DNA of 64,000 nucleotides from Algoriphagus formosus (GTDB lineage: Bacteria > Bacteroidota > Bacteroidia > Cytophagales > Cyclobacteriaceae). The first letter of the stretch is position 1, and each line of letters begins with the position of its first letter. The position numbers and the translations under genes are program-made. The DNA lies in contig NZ_NIUC01000004.1 in the NCBI RefSeq assembly GCF_002807035.1, positions 124,001-188,000 on the forward strand, written 5' to 3'. Shown here in pieces: positions 19,516-27,841 of this stretch. The notes under the pieces were generated by a model. It was not told where the DNA came from, made no database searches, and worked only from the letters and a program-made list of their open reading frames with translations.

Positions 19516-20355
19516 ATGGAACTGTACACTGTCAATACCGGATTTTTCAAACTGGACGGAGGGGCTATGTTTGGTGTAGTGCCTAAGGTTCTCTGGTCCC
19601 GTACAAATCCTTCTGACGAAAATAATCTTTGCACTTGGGCCATGCGTTGCTTGCTTGTAGTGGATGGTGACCGTGTTGTACTCATTGACAATGGAATTGG
19701 TGATAAACAGGATGCCAAGTTTTTCTCTCACTACTACTTGCATGGAGATGACTCCTTGGAGAATTCCCTAAAAGCCCTAGGAGTGGGTTTTCATCAGATT
19801 ACAGATAATTTTCTGACACACCTGCACTTTGACCACTGTGGAGGAGGAGTCAAATATGGTTCTCATGGCCAGTATGAAATGACTTTTCCTCGGGCAACCT
19901 ATTGGAGTAATCCAGATCATTGGAAGTGGGCAACTGAGCCTAATCCTCGGGAGAAGGCCTCTTTCCTCAAGGATAATATTCTTCCTATGCAGGAATTAAA
20001 TCAACTGGATTTTGTGGATTTGAAAGAAAAGACTCTTTTCCCGGGATTTGACTTTATCACTGTTGATGGTCATACAGACAAGCAAATGCTTCCAAAACTC
20101 AGTTACAAGGGAAAAACTATCGTGTTTGTGGCAGATTTGCTTCCTTCAGTAGGACATATTCCGATTCCCTATGTAATGGGCTACGATACCCGTCCTTTGT
20201 TGACCATGGATGAAAAGGCTAGGTTCCTCGAGGAGGCAGTTGATAATGATTACATCCTCTTTTTTGAGCATGACCCAGTCAATGAGTGTTGTACACTAAA
20301 GCGTACTGAAAAAGGGGTACGTGTAGATCAAACTTTCCGACTCGATGAAATCTAA
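19516..20355 (+). CDS. MBL-fold metallo-hydrolase
   Basis: A 279-residue cytoplasmic metallo-beta-lactamase-fold protein. The zinc motif THLHFDHCGG is at 101-110 (H102, H104, D106, H107). Further metal-ligand candidates are GHTDKQM, VADLLP and FFEHDP near the C-terminus. Family members hydrolyse esters, thioesters, lactones or phosphodiesters; the substrate is not deducible here. Its last 11 bases overlap the start of the patatin gene, and the patatin gene overlaps an acyltransferase gene. This suggests an operon for lipid or acyl-ester turnover, which is inference from context. Confidence 0.85.
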   Translation: MELYTVNTGFFKLDGGAMFGVVPKVLWSRTNPSDENNLCTWAMRCLLVVDGDRVVLIDNGIGDKQDAKFFSHYYLHGDDSLENSLKALGVGFHQITDNFLTHLHFDHCGGGVKYGSHGQYEMTFPRATYWSNPDHWKWATEPNPREKASFLKDNILPMQELNQLDFVDLKEKTLFPGFDFITVDGHTDKQMLPKLSYKGKTIVFVADLLPSVGHIPIPYVMGYDTRPLLTMDEKARFLEEAVDNDYILFFEHDPVNECCTLKRTEKGVRVDQTFRLDEI

Positions 20356-21148
20356 TTTGAAAATCGGTGTTGCCCTTTCCGGAGGGGGTGTCCGTGGAAT
20401 TTCTCACTTGGGAGTACTTCAAGGACTGAATGAAGCAGGGATATTCCCTACTCATGTCAGTGGCACATCAGCAGGGGCAATTGCAGGAGCCATGTATTGC
20501 GAAGGGTATTCACCTACGGAAATCCTCAAGATTATCGTGGAGACGAATTATTTTAAGTTTCTTCGACCTGCTATTTCTTGGAAAGGTATTCTGAAAATGA
20601 GTAGTATCGAAGGTCTTTTTCGAACTTATTTGAAGCATAATGATTTTTCCCAACTCAAAACTCCGCTGACAGTTGCTGCTACAGACATCAAAAAGGGTAA
20701 GGCAGTGTATTTCTCCGAAGGAGAGCTCATCGCCCCTGTAATGGCTTCCAGTTGTATCCCTGGAATGTTTGAGCCAATTGTGATCGGAAACCGATTCCTA
20801 ATCGATGGGGGAGTATTGAATAATCTTCCAGTGGAGCCTTTGGATGGGACATGTGATTTTGTGATTGGGGTCAACTGCAATCACCTTCCTGAAGAAAGCG
20901 ATATCAAAAACATGAAAAGGCTAATCGAGCGATCGGTCATTATGTCGATGAATTATAATGTGTACAGCCGTCAGGCAAAGTGTGATTATTTCATCGAAGC
21001 TCCCGGACTGGGAAAGTTTGGTGTCTTTGATATCAAAAAAGCTTCCGATTTATTTCAGGCAGGCTATGTAGAAACACTTCGATACATCGAAGAAAATCCT
21101 TCCATTTTGGAATTGAAAAATTCTGGTGAAAAATCCCTATCAGCATGA
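20345..21148 (+). CDS. Patatin-like phospholipase
   Basis: A 267-residue protein with all patatin landmarks: oxyanion-hole loop GGGVRG (13-18), nucleophile elbow GTSAG with S42, and the catalytic Asp in DGG (D154). These Ser-Asp dyad lipid acyl hydrolases release fatty acids from phospholipids. There is no signal peptide and the length is typical of the RssA-like cytoplasmic group. It is translationally coupled to the MBL gene before it (11-base overlap) and the acyltransferase after it (4-base overlap). Confidence 0.9.
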   Translation: MKSNLKIGVALSGGGVRGISHLGVLQGLNEAGIFPTHVSGTSAGAIAGAMYCEGYSPTEILKIIVETNYFKFLRPAISWKGILKMSSIEGLFRTYLKHNDFSQLKTPLTVAATDIKKGKAVYFSEGELIAPVMASSCIPGMFEPIVIGNRFLIDGGVLNNLPVEPLDGTCDFVIGVNCNHLPEESDIKNMKRLIERSVIMSMNYNVYSRQAKCDYFIEAPGLGKFGVFDIKKASDLFQAGYVETLRYIEENPSILELKNSGEKSLSA

Positions 21149-21705
21149 TGAAGTTGCTCTCAAGATTTGTGTTTTGGATTACAGGCTGGACAATGAAAAA
21201 AGCTTGGCCTGAAGGTGTAAAGAAGGCTGTATTGATCGCTATTCCTCATACATCCAATTGGGATTTGTTGTACGCTAGGGCCGCCTTCTTTTTGATGGAT
21301 ATTCCTGTGAAATATACCATTAAGAAGGAAATTATGGTTGGGCCATTAGGTTGGCTCTTGAAGGGCTTGGGAGGCATTGCGATTGATCGAAAGCGAATTC
21401 CGGGTGGAAAGAAGCAAACCTACACCGAAGCCATGACCCAAATGCTCAAAAATTCAGACGATTTGGTCATCATGGTTACCCCTGAAGGAACAAGAAAGGC
21501 AGTCAAGAGATGGAAAACAGGTTTCTACCACATTGCTTTAGGTGCAGGAGTACCGGTAGTAGTAGGATATCTAGACTACAAAAAGAAAGAAGCTGGAATA
21601 GGGCCAGTGATTTATCCAAATGGAGACGTAGACGGGCAAGTTGAAGAGCTGAAGGCCTTTGGTAGAACTGTCACACCCAAGCACCCTGATAAGGGGATAA
21701 TATAG
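21145..21705 (+). CDS. PlsC-like 1-acyl-sn-glycerol-3-phosphate acyltransferase family protein
   Basis: A 186-residue acyltransferase. Motif I is HTSNWD (H35...D40, the HX4D catalytic pair) and motif III is PEGTR (113-117). It transfers acyl groups to a glycerolipid or related alcohol at the inner membrane. It is shorter than typical PlsC (about 240), as are many family members with unassigned acceptors. ATGA overlap with the patatin stop points to translational coupling, so deacylation and reacylation may be linked. Confidence 0.85.
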   Translation: MMKLLSRFVFWITGWTMKKAWPEGVKKAVLIAIPHTSNWDLLYARAAFFLMDIPVKYTIKKEIMVGPLGWLLKGLGGIAIDRKRIPGGKKQTYTEAMTQMLKNSDDLVIMVTPEGTRKAVKRWKTGFYHIALGAGVPVVVGYLDYKKKEAGIGPVIYPNGDVDGQVEELKAFGRTVTPKHPDKGII

Positions 21706-21706
21706 C

Positions 21707-22231
21707 CTAGTGACTCTTGATCAGTAGATTCAGGTAATCCTTGAGAATTCGAAACTCCTGATCGTCAACTTTACCATCAGCCCATACTTTTTTGATCAAT
21801 TCATAGAGACCGGTGTACTCTTCTCGAATCTTCCTGTTCTCTTCAAGTTCTAGGAATGTTTTGAGTTTGTAAACCTCCTGATCGTTGATGTCACCGCTGG
21901 AAAGTATTCCTTTGAACATCCCATTGATAAAAATCTGATCAGGCTTATCGATTCGTTTTTCACTTCCAATACTCTCAAGAAATTGATCCAGGGTTTCTTC
22001 GATTTCATCTAGTTCTTCCACTGAGATTTTGCCGGAATCAATCAGAGGCCTGATTTTAGAATAGAGCTTGTCAAAAGGTCCATAGCTGCATAGACCTTCG
22101 TGCTCATTACACCATTCTTTAAGCGCAGCATATTCGTTCCTAGTGACCACTCCATCCAGTGCTACCCCATAAATGAGGCCTGCTAAATCCTTGGCTGCGT
22201 TGTGATAATTTGGGTTATTGGGTTTTTCCAT
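21707..22231 (-). CDS. TerB-like helical protein of unknown function
   Basis: A 174-residue acidic helical protein with no signal or membrane segment. Two repeats (LDGVVTRNEYAALKEW near residue 25 and ADGKVDDQEFRILKDY near residue 153) have the DGxhxxxE pattern found in TerB-like and DnaJ-associated TerB folds, which can bind metal. Function is unknown; I make only a fold-level suggestion. It is convergent with the lipid operon, with stops one base apart. Confidence 0.5.
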   Translation of the reverse strand: MEKPNNPNYHNAAKDLAGLIYGVALDGVVTRNEYAALKEWCNEHEGLCSYGPFDKLYSKIRPLIDSGKISVEELDEIEETLDQFLESIGSEKRIDKPDQIFINGMFKGILSSGDINDQEVYKLKTFLELEENRKIREEYTGLYELIKKVWADGKVDDQEFRILKDYLNLLIKSH

Positions 22232-22400
22232 TGTTAAAAAGATTTGATCATAATTTACATGGTATTTTTTATAAATACCTGTTCAAAAGGACTTTGCTGT
22301 TTAAATATTTTAACAAAAAAATCCTTTTTCAAAATCAAAAAAGAAGAGAATAGTGTGTAAGTTGACCAAGGATTTAATTTTAAACCTTTACTCTTCGACT

Positions 22401-23549
22401 ATGCGAAATGGAATATTTGTTTTTTTGATAGGCTTGTTTTTGGCTTCATGTGATGGCAATGAGGTGGAAAAATCTGAGCTTTCGGACAGCTTTACAGTTA
22501 CTCTGGACACGGTAATGGTAGATTCGGGAGAGGAGTTTTTGTATTTACAAGACAATCTCTTTTTGTCAGAGCTCGATGCTGAAGATGGTTATTTGATTAA
22601 TTTCAATCGGCAAGAAATAGGAGCAGAGCGCATTAATCTGGATGAACTTAAGTTAGACTACCTGATTCCTCTCGAAAAAGAAGGACCAAATGGAATACCT
22701 CAATATATATCCGGATTTTTGTTGACACCTGAGGAGCATATTTTTATCTGGAATTATGGTTTTTATAAAATCTTCGACCAAGAAGGAAAGCTTGTGAGGG
22801 ACTTAGAATTAGATAAGCTTGCTCCAGAGGTATTAGGAGGATCGGAGATTTACCCTTCTAGATTTTACTTAGATCCTGAAGATTCCAATCGTTTGTTAGG
22901 TCATTTTATTAAATGGGAGGATAAATCTTACTTCCTGATGGATTTTGATTTGGAATCAGGTAGCTATACCGAAATCGAGCTTCCGTTCTTCGAAAAAACA
23001 CAAGTTTACAATACCGATATTCTATATGAAGGTAATTGGATGGGAAGCTATGGTACCGGAGTTTATCCATTTTCCAATTCTGACAAAATTATTCTTTCTA
23101 CCAACGTTCTCAATGAAATACAGATCTTTGACTTAAAGCGTGATACCTTATACACCAAAGGCTGGGATACTCCGCTGCTAGGCAGCAAAAGAGGTTATTT
23201 GCCACCAAAGGAAGTGGATGGGCAAACAGACGAGATTGAGGAGATTAGGAAAATGGCAGAGTCTGATATCAGCTATGGAGGATTTATCTATGATAAGGCG
23301 AGCAAAAAGTATTATCGATTTTCTAAGAAAAGTTATTTCGGAGAAGAGAAGGACGAATATGGGAGTTATGTTCCTACTAGATCCGATGTATATCTTAGTG
23401 TTTTTGATGCCGATCTTGAATTACTTGCTGAGGCCCTTGTTCCAGAGCTAAGCCAAGAACCCAAGCGACACTTTGTCAAAGATGGTCAGATTTGGATGTA
23501 TTTAAACGTAGATGATGAGTTGGGTTTTGTGAGGCTCAGTGTGGAGTAA
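22401..23549 (+). CDS. DUF4221-type lipoprotein
   Basis: A 382-residue lipoprotein: signal MRNGIFVFLIGLFLASC with lipobox cysteine C17. The mature part has repeated beta-rich segments and the motif EKEGPNGIPQYISGFLLTP, shared in style with the protein at 62859 (EKEGPDGIGTMNGF). Both fit the Bacteroidota DUF4221 family, predicted beta-propeller lipoproteins at the cell surface or periplasm. No function is established. I chose the ATG at 22401; the frame upstream to 22353 has no signal peptide. Unlike the copy at 62859, no small peptide gene precedes it. Confidence 0.7.
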   Translation: MRNGIFVFLIGLFLASCDGNEVEKSELSDSFTVTLDTVMVDSGEEFLYLQDNLFLSELDAEDGYLINFNRQEIGAERINLDELKLDYLIPLEKEGPNGIPQYISGFLLTPEEHIFIWNYGFYKIFDQEGKLVRDLELDKLAPEVLGGSEIYPSRFYLDPEDSNRLLGHFIKWEDKSYFLMDFDLESGSYTEIELPFFEKTQVYNTDILYEGNWMGSYGTGVYPFSNSDKIILSTNVLNEIQIFDLKRDTLYTKGWDTPLLGSKRGYLPPKEVDGQTDEIEEIRKMAESDISYGGFIYDKASKKYYRFSKKSYFGEEKDEYGSYVPTRSDVYLSVFDADLELLAEALVPELSQEPKRHFVKDGQIWMYLNVDDELGFVRLSVE

Positions 23550-23592
23550 AACTTTCTTGTTTCCTATCCTAAATTTGACATCTATTAATCCT

Positions 23593-23633
23593 AAAAAAAA
23601 TCCAGAACCTGATGGCACTGGATTTTCTTTTTC
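23593..23633 (+). terminator. Intrinsic terminator after the DUF4221 lipoprotein
   Basis: AAAATCCAG ... CTGGATTTT stem (9 bp, loop about 12) followed by CTTTTTC. Confidence 0.65.
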
Positions 23634-23645
23634 ATATTTGCTTAA

Positions 23646-23676
23646 AATCTTCGAGGTCTTTAAGACCTCGAAGATT
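23646..23676 (-). terminator. Perfect palindrome overlapping the valS stop codon
   Basis: Two 15-base arms (AATCTTCGAGGTCTT and its reverse complement) around a single central T. It reaches into the valS stop codon at 23675-23677. On the minus strand it is followed by TTTTAAG, so it may act as terminator; its form also resembles REP-like palindromes. Confidence 0.6.
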
Positions 23677-26311
23677 AACCTAATTTGGCCAGGCTTTCCT
23701 CCAAGGCTTTTATTTTCGCCTCTGCATCCGCCTGTTTTTTCTTTTCATTTTCTACTACCTGAGCGGGTGCTCCGGCTACAAAGCGCTCATTGGATAGCTT
23801 TTTCATCACCGAGTTCAAAAAGCCTTTCGTGTACTCCAATTCTTTCTGAAGAGTGGCTTTTTCTTCTTCCACATTGATGGAGTCTCCCATGGGAACGAAG
23901 CATTCGTCTGCCTTGACCACGAAGCTCATTGCATTTTCTACCTTGGCTGCGAAATTTAAGGAAGATAAATTGGCCAGTTTGACTAGTACGGATTGAAAGC
24001 GCTGATACAATTCCGGTTGCTTGGTATTGATCGTCAGGTCCAAAGCTTCTTTGGGAGACATCCCTTTAGAAGCTCTCAAATTCCTGACTTGAGAAACCAC
24101 CTCGAATACTTGGTTGGCTTCCTCAGTGATTTTAGAGTCGAATGGTTTTGCTTCGGGCCATTTCGCCAAAATCAAGGATTCTTCCAATTTCCTATCTTGA
24201 ATCTGATGCCATATTTCCTCCGAAATGAAAGGCATGAAGGGATGAAGAATCTTTAGAATATCCTCGAAAATCTCAATGGTCTTATCGTAAGTCGCCTGAT
24301 CAATAGGCTTCTTATATTCTGGCTTAATCATCTCCAGATACCAGGAGCAGAAGTCTCCCCATACCAATTTATAGGTAGCCATTAGGGCATCGGAAATTCT
24401 GAATTTCTCAAAGTGATCATTGATCTCTGACAAAGCTTGATTGAAGCGATTTTCAAACCAATGGATTGATGACGTATTGGCCGCACCGTCCAAATTGGAG
24501 TCAATTTCCCAGCCTTTTACCAATCGGAAGGCATTCCAGATTTTGTTGGCAAAATTTCTTCCCTGCTCTACTAGCTTGTCATCATAGGGAAGATCGTTTC
24601 CGGCAGGGGAGGAGAAAAGCATCCCTGTTCGGACCCCATCCGCACCGTACTGTGCGATCAGCTCCAGTGGATCCGGGGAATTACCCAGAGACTTGGACAT
24701 TTTTCGGCCCAGTTTATCCCGTACGATTCCAGTCAGATACACATTTTTGAAGGGCTTTTCACCCATATATTCATAGCCGGCGATGATCATTCTTGCTACC
24801 CAGAAGAATAGAATTTCGGGAGCAGTCACCAGGTCATTGGTTGGGTAGTAGTATTTCAGTTCTTCGTTTGGCTTGCCAGTGTTAAAGACATCTGTGTCAA
24901 ATACAGAAATCGGCCACAGCCAAGAGCTAAACCAAGTATCCAATACATCCTCATCTTGCTTAAGGTCATCCAAGGTGTAGCTGGAATCATGCTCAGTTTG
25001 GGCAATTTTAAGTGCTTCCTCTTTGGTTTTGGCAACCACAAAGTCTCCATTAGGAAGATGGTAGGCGGGAATCTGATGTCCCCACCAGAGCTGACGGGAA
25101 ATACACCAGTCCCGGACATTTTCCATCCAGACCCGGTACATGTTTTTGAATTTGGGTGGATGGAGTTGGATGACATCCTCCATTACCGAGCTGAAAGCTG
25201 GTTTGGTGATTTCATCCATTTTGAGGAACCACTGCAAAGAGAGCTTGGGTTCGATTACGGCATCCGTTCTTTCGGAATGTCCTACGTTAGATTTGTAGTC
25301 TTCGACTTTTTCAAGCTGACCGGCTTCCTCTAACAACTTTCCGATTTTCTTTCGGGCGATAAATCGGTCTTCACCTACGAGAATTTGAGCCTTCTCATTA
25401 AGGGTTCCATTGTCATTGAGAATGTCGATGACTTCCAGTTTATGCTTGATTCCCAACTCATAGTCATTGATATCATGAGCAGGAGTCACCTTAAGGCAAC
25501 CTGTCCCAAATTCCATGTCTACGTATTCGTCTTCAATAATGGGTATGGCTCGATTGATCAGTGGTACGATGGCCTTTTTACCTTTCAAATGAGTGAATCG
25601 AGGGTCATTAGGATTGATGCAAATGGCAACATCGGCCATGATAGTTTCTGGACGAGTAGTAGCGATGGTCAAAAACTGATCTACCGTTCCTTCGATTTGA
25701 TAGTTAATGTAGTAGAGTTTGGAAGCAATTTCTTTGGTGATCACTTCATCATCCGATAGGGCGGTTTGACCTTTCGGGTCCCAGTTGACCATTCGGATGC
25801 CACGGTAGATTTTTCCTTTTTTATACAAATCCACAAAAACAGAAATCACGGCATCGCTCAAGCCTTCATCCATGGTAAAGGCAGTACGATCCCAATCACA
25901 GGAAGCTCCCAGTTTCTTTAGCTGCTCTAGGATAATTCCTCCGTACTTTTCTTTCCACTCCCAAGCATGCTTGAGAAATTCCTCACGGCTAAGGTCCTTC
26001 TTATCGATCCCTTTTTCTTTTAGGAGCTGGACTACCTTAGTCTCTGTAGCAATCGAGGCATGGTCGGTACCCGGTACCCAGCAGGCATTTTTGCCTTGCA
26101 TGCGGGCACGTCGAATCAAGACATCCTGAATCGTATTGTTCAGCATATGCCCCATGTGCAATACGCCAGTCACATTAGGAGGAGGGATGACGATGGTGTA
26201 GGGTTCCTTGTTAGGATCAATTTTGGATGCAAAAAGTTTGTGCTCCATCCAATACTGATACCACTTGGATTCGGTGTTACTTGGATCGTATTTGCTGGCA
26301 ATTGTGGACAT
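23675..26311 (-). CDS. valS: Valine--tRNA ligase
   Basis: An 878-residue class I aminoacyl-tRNA synthetase. The HIGH motif appears as HMGH (52-55) in [14 protein letters not shown], and the KMSKS motif as [10 protein letters not shown] near residue 530. Between them is the editing (CP1) domain with [12 protein letters not shown]. The C-terminal 70 residues are Glu/Lys-rich and coiled-coil, the ValS tRNA-binding arm. Length matches ValS. It charges tRNA-Val and hydrolyses mischarged Thr-tRNA-Val. Confidence 0.97.
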   Translation of the reverse strand: MSTIASKYDPSNTESKWYQYWMEHKLFASKIDPNKEPYTIVIPPPNVTGVLHMGHMLNNTIQDVLIRRARMQGKNACWVPGTDHASIATETKVVQLLKEKGIDKKDLSREEFLKHAWEWKEKYGGIILEQLKKLGASCDWDRTAFTMDEGLSDAVISVFVDLYKKGKIYRGIRMVNWDPKGQTALSDDEVITKEIASKLYYINYQIEGTVDQFLTIATTRPETIMADVAICINPNDPRFTHLKGKKAIVPLINRAIPIIEDEYVDMEFGTGCLKVTPAHDINDYELGIKHKLEVIDILNDNGTLNEKAQILVGEDRFIARKKIGKLLEEAGQLEKVEDYKSNVGHSERTDAVIEPKLSLQWFLKMDEITKPAFSSVMEDVIQLHPPKFKNMYRVWMENVRDWCISRQLWWGHQIPAYHLPNGDFVVAKTKEEALKIAQTEHDSSYTLDDLKQDEDVLDTWFSSWLWPISVFDTDVFNTGKPNEELKYYYPTNDLVTAPEILFFWVARMIIAGYEYMGEKPFKNVYLTGIVRDKLGRKMSKSLGNSPDPLELIAQYGADGVRTGMLFSSPAGNDLPYDDKLVEQGRNFANKIWNAFRLVKGWEIDSNLDGAANTSSIHWFENRFNQALSEINDHFEKFRISDALMATYKLVWGDFCSWYLEMIKPEYKKPIDQATYDKTIEIFEDILKILHPFMPFISEEIWHQIQDRKLEESLILAKWPEAKPFDSKITEEANQVFEVVSQVRNLRASKGMSPKEALDLTINTKQPELYQRFQSVLVKLANLSSLNFAAKVENAMSFVVKADECFVPMGDSINVEEEKATLQKELEYTKGFLNSVMKKLSNERFVAGAPAQVVENEKKKQADAEAKIKALEESLAKLG

Positions 26312-26336
26312 GAAAGCTGGTGATTTTATGAAAGGG

Positions 26337-26344
26337 CAAAAATA
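26337..26344 (-). promoter_or_regulatory. Candidate -7 box for valS
   Basis: On the minus strand TATTTTTG matches TANNTTTG 25 bases before the valS start. A -33 element is not clear. Confidence 0.35.
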
Positions 26345-26402
26345 GGGGATTTTAGGGATTTGGGCAGGTAAAATTCAAGCAAATCCGATCTGTGCAAATG
26401 AA

Positions 26403-26430
26403 AAAAGACCGACAAAATTGCCGGTCTTTT
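26403..26430 (-). terminator. Intrinsic terminator of the SusCD operon
   Basis: AAAAGACCG ... CGGTCTTTT stem; on the minus strand it ends in a T run, just after the SusD stop at 26450. Confidence 0.8.
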
Positions 26431-26449
26431 AAATCAGTTAATTCGAGGA

Positions 26450-27829
26450 TTAATTTCCTACGTATTCTTCCCAGCTTAGCTCGGCCTGAGGATGAGGGAA
26501 TTGGGTAAAGATTGTTCCTCCGTCGAAGTCGGTTGGAATTTCACTCAATCTATTGTAGCGACGGGCATCGATCCATCGGTGTCCCCAAGGCTCTGCCCAA
26601 AGTGAATAGCGTCTCTGATACAAGATCTCATCAATCAAGGCTGCTTGTGTGGTAGCTCCTGAGTAATCTCCGAGGCCTGCGGCATTTCGGATGATATTGA
26701 TTGCTTCCACAGCTTCCGCTGATTGATTTAAGTTAGCATGTGCTTCTGCTTTCAAGAGAATCAATTCCTCATTTCTGATGAATGGAATTGATGCAGTGTT
26801 AGAAGCCCAACGTGAATCTTGGTGAGTTCCTACCAAAGTACCTGCATCTGTAGAAACCGTTACAGGGGTATCTCGCTCCAAGAACTTGGAAGCTACTCTC
26901 AAGTCACCTGGTGTGGCATCTTCCAAAACAGATGGATGAACCACGATGATGGTATTGACAGCGGCATTAGGAACGTAGAATAGCGGATTGAAAACATCCG
27001 GCGCAGCTCCATAAGGATGAGCAGGACCGGCATTCAAGTCACCATTCAGATCCATGAAAGATGCATCCAGCGCAGTCAATACTCCTTGCCAATCCTGACG
27101 ATAGGCATTGAGTCTTGCAGTAATAGCACGGTTTACTTGACGTAGACCTTCGATGGTATTGAACCCGTCAAAGCCTCTTGTCAAGGTGAACGGAAATGCT
27201 CCAGAACCTGCAGAACCTAAGGCTGCATCACCTTCATCCAAAACTGCCTTGATCGCATCCAATGCCTGTGCATAAGGTACGAAGGGTCCTGGGTTCAAAG
27301 GGTCAGATACATCAATTCGGATTCCATTTTCATAGACGAAGTTGGCTGGAATCATGTATTGATATCCTTGGATTGTTTTAGCAAAACCGCTAACCGCACT
27401 TCTGGCAGAAGCAGATATATTCTCGGTATTTTCCGAAGCAGTTACCAAGACATTGGCTTGATTGATGGCCTGATAAGGGGAAGCATAAGAGCCACCACCC
27501 GTGTTACCAAAACCGAAATAAGATCGATCTGGAGTTCGACCATTTTGTCCTAGCCAGTCAGTCTGGAATCTAGGATCGGAAGCATTGAGGTACCAAATCT
27601 CCCGGCCAAAGGTATTCCAAGCTTGCGAAACGTTGGTGACATAACCTCTGTGTCTTGACTCGAGTCCTGTGATCAAGAATTGTATTTGTTCCCGTGTTGC
27701 ATTGTCTGATACAGATCCTACCGATGGGTTGTTTGGATCTTGTATCTCGTCTAATTGTAGGGGATTACATGCTGCAAGTACACCTGCAACTGCAATCACT
27801 TTACTGATATTTTTAAGTGTGTTTTTCAT
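26450..27829 (-). CDS. SusD/RagB-family nutrient-binding lipoprotein
   Basis: A 459-residue outer-membrane lipoprotein: signal ending GVLAAC with C21 as lipidated residue. The helical TPR-like core and the C-terminal stretch (RRYSLWAEPWGHRWIDARRYNRL) are typical of SusD-like proteins that lid a SusC channel and capture oligomeric nutrients. It sits 12 bases after the SusC gene on the same strand. Its relatively short length and RagB-like C-terminus fit peptide or undefined substrates as much as glycans. No polysaccharide lyase or glycoside hydrolase is adjacent, so the substrate is open. Confidence 0.9.
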   Translation of the reverse strand: MKNTLKNISKVIAVAGVLAACNPLQLDEIQDPNNPSVGSVSDNATREQIQFLITGLESRHRGYVTNVSQAWNTFGREIWYLNASDPRFQTDWLGQNGRTPDRSYFGFGNTGGGSYASPYQAINQANVLVTASENTENISASARSAVSGFAKTIQGYQYMIPANFVYENGIRIDVSDPLNPGPFVPYAQALDAIKAVLDEGDAALGSAGSGAFPFTLTRGFDGFNTIEGLRQVNRAITARLNAYRQDWQGVLTALDASFMDLNGDLNAGPAHPYGAAPDVFNPLFYVPNAAVNTIIVVHPSVLEDATPGDLRVASKFLERDTPVTVSTDAGTLVGTHQDSRWASNTASIPFIRNEELILLKAEAHANLNQSAEAVEAINIIRNAAGLGDYSGATTQAALIDEILYQRRYSLWAEPWGHRWIDARRYNRLSEIPTDFDGGTIFTQFPHPQAELSWEEYVGN

Positions 27830-27841
27830 GTTGTTGCGGGT

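Noticed and set aside
23646-23676. valS-overlapping palindrome as a riboswitch
   Set aside because: It lies at the 3' end of the gene and is only a simple stem; terminator or REP-like palindrome fits better.
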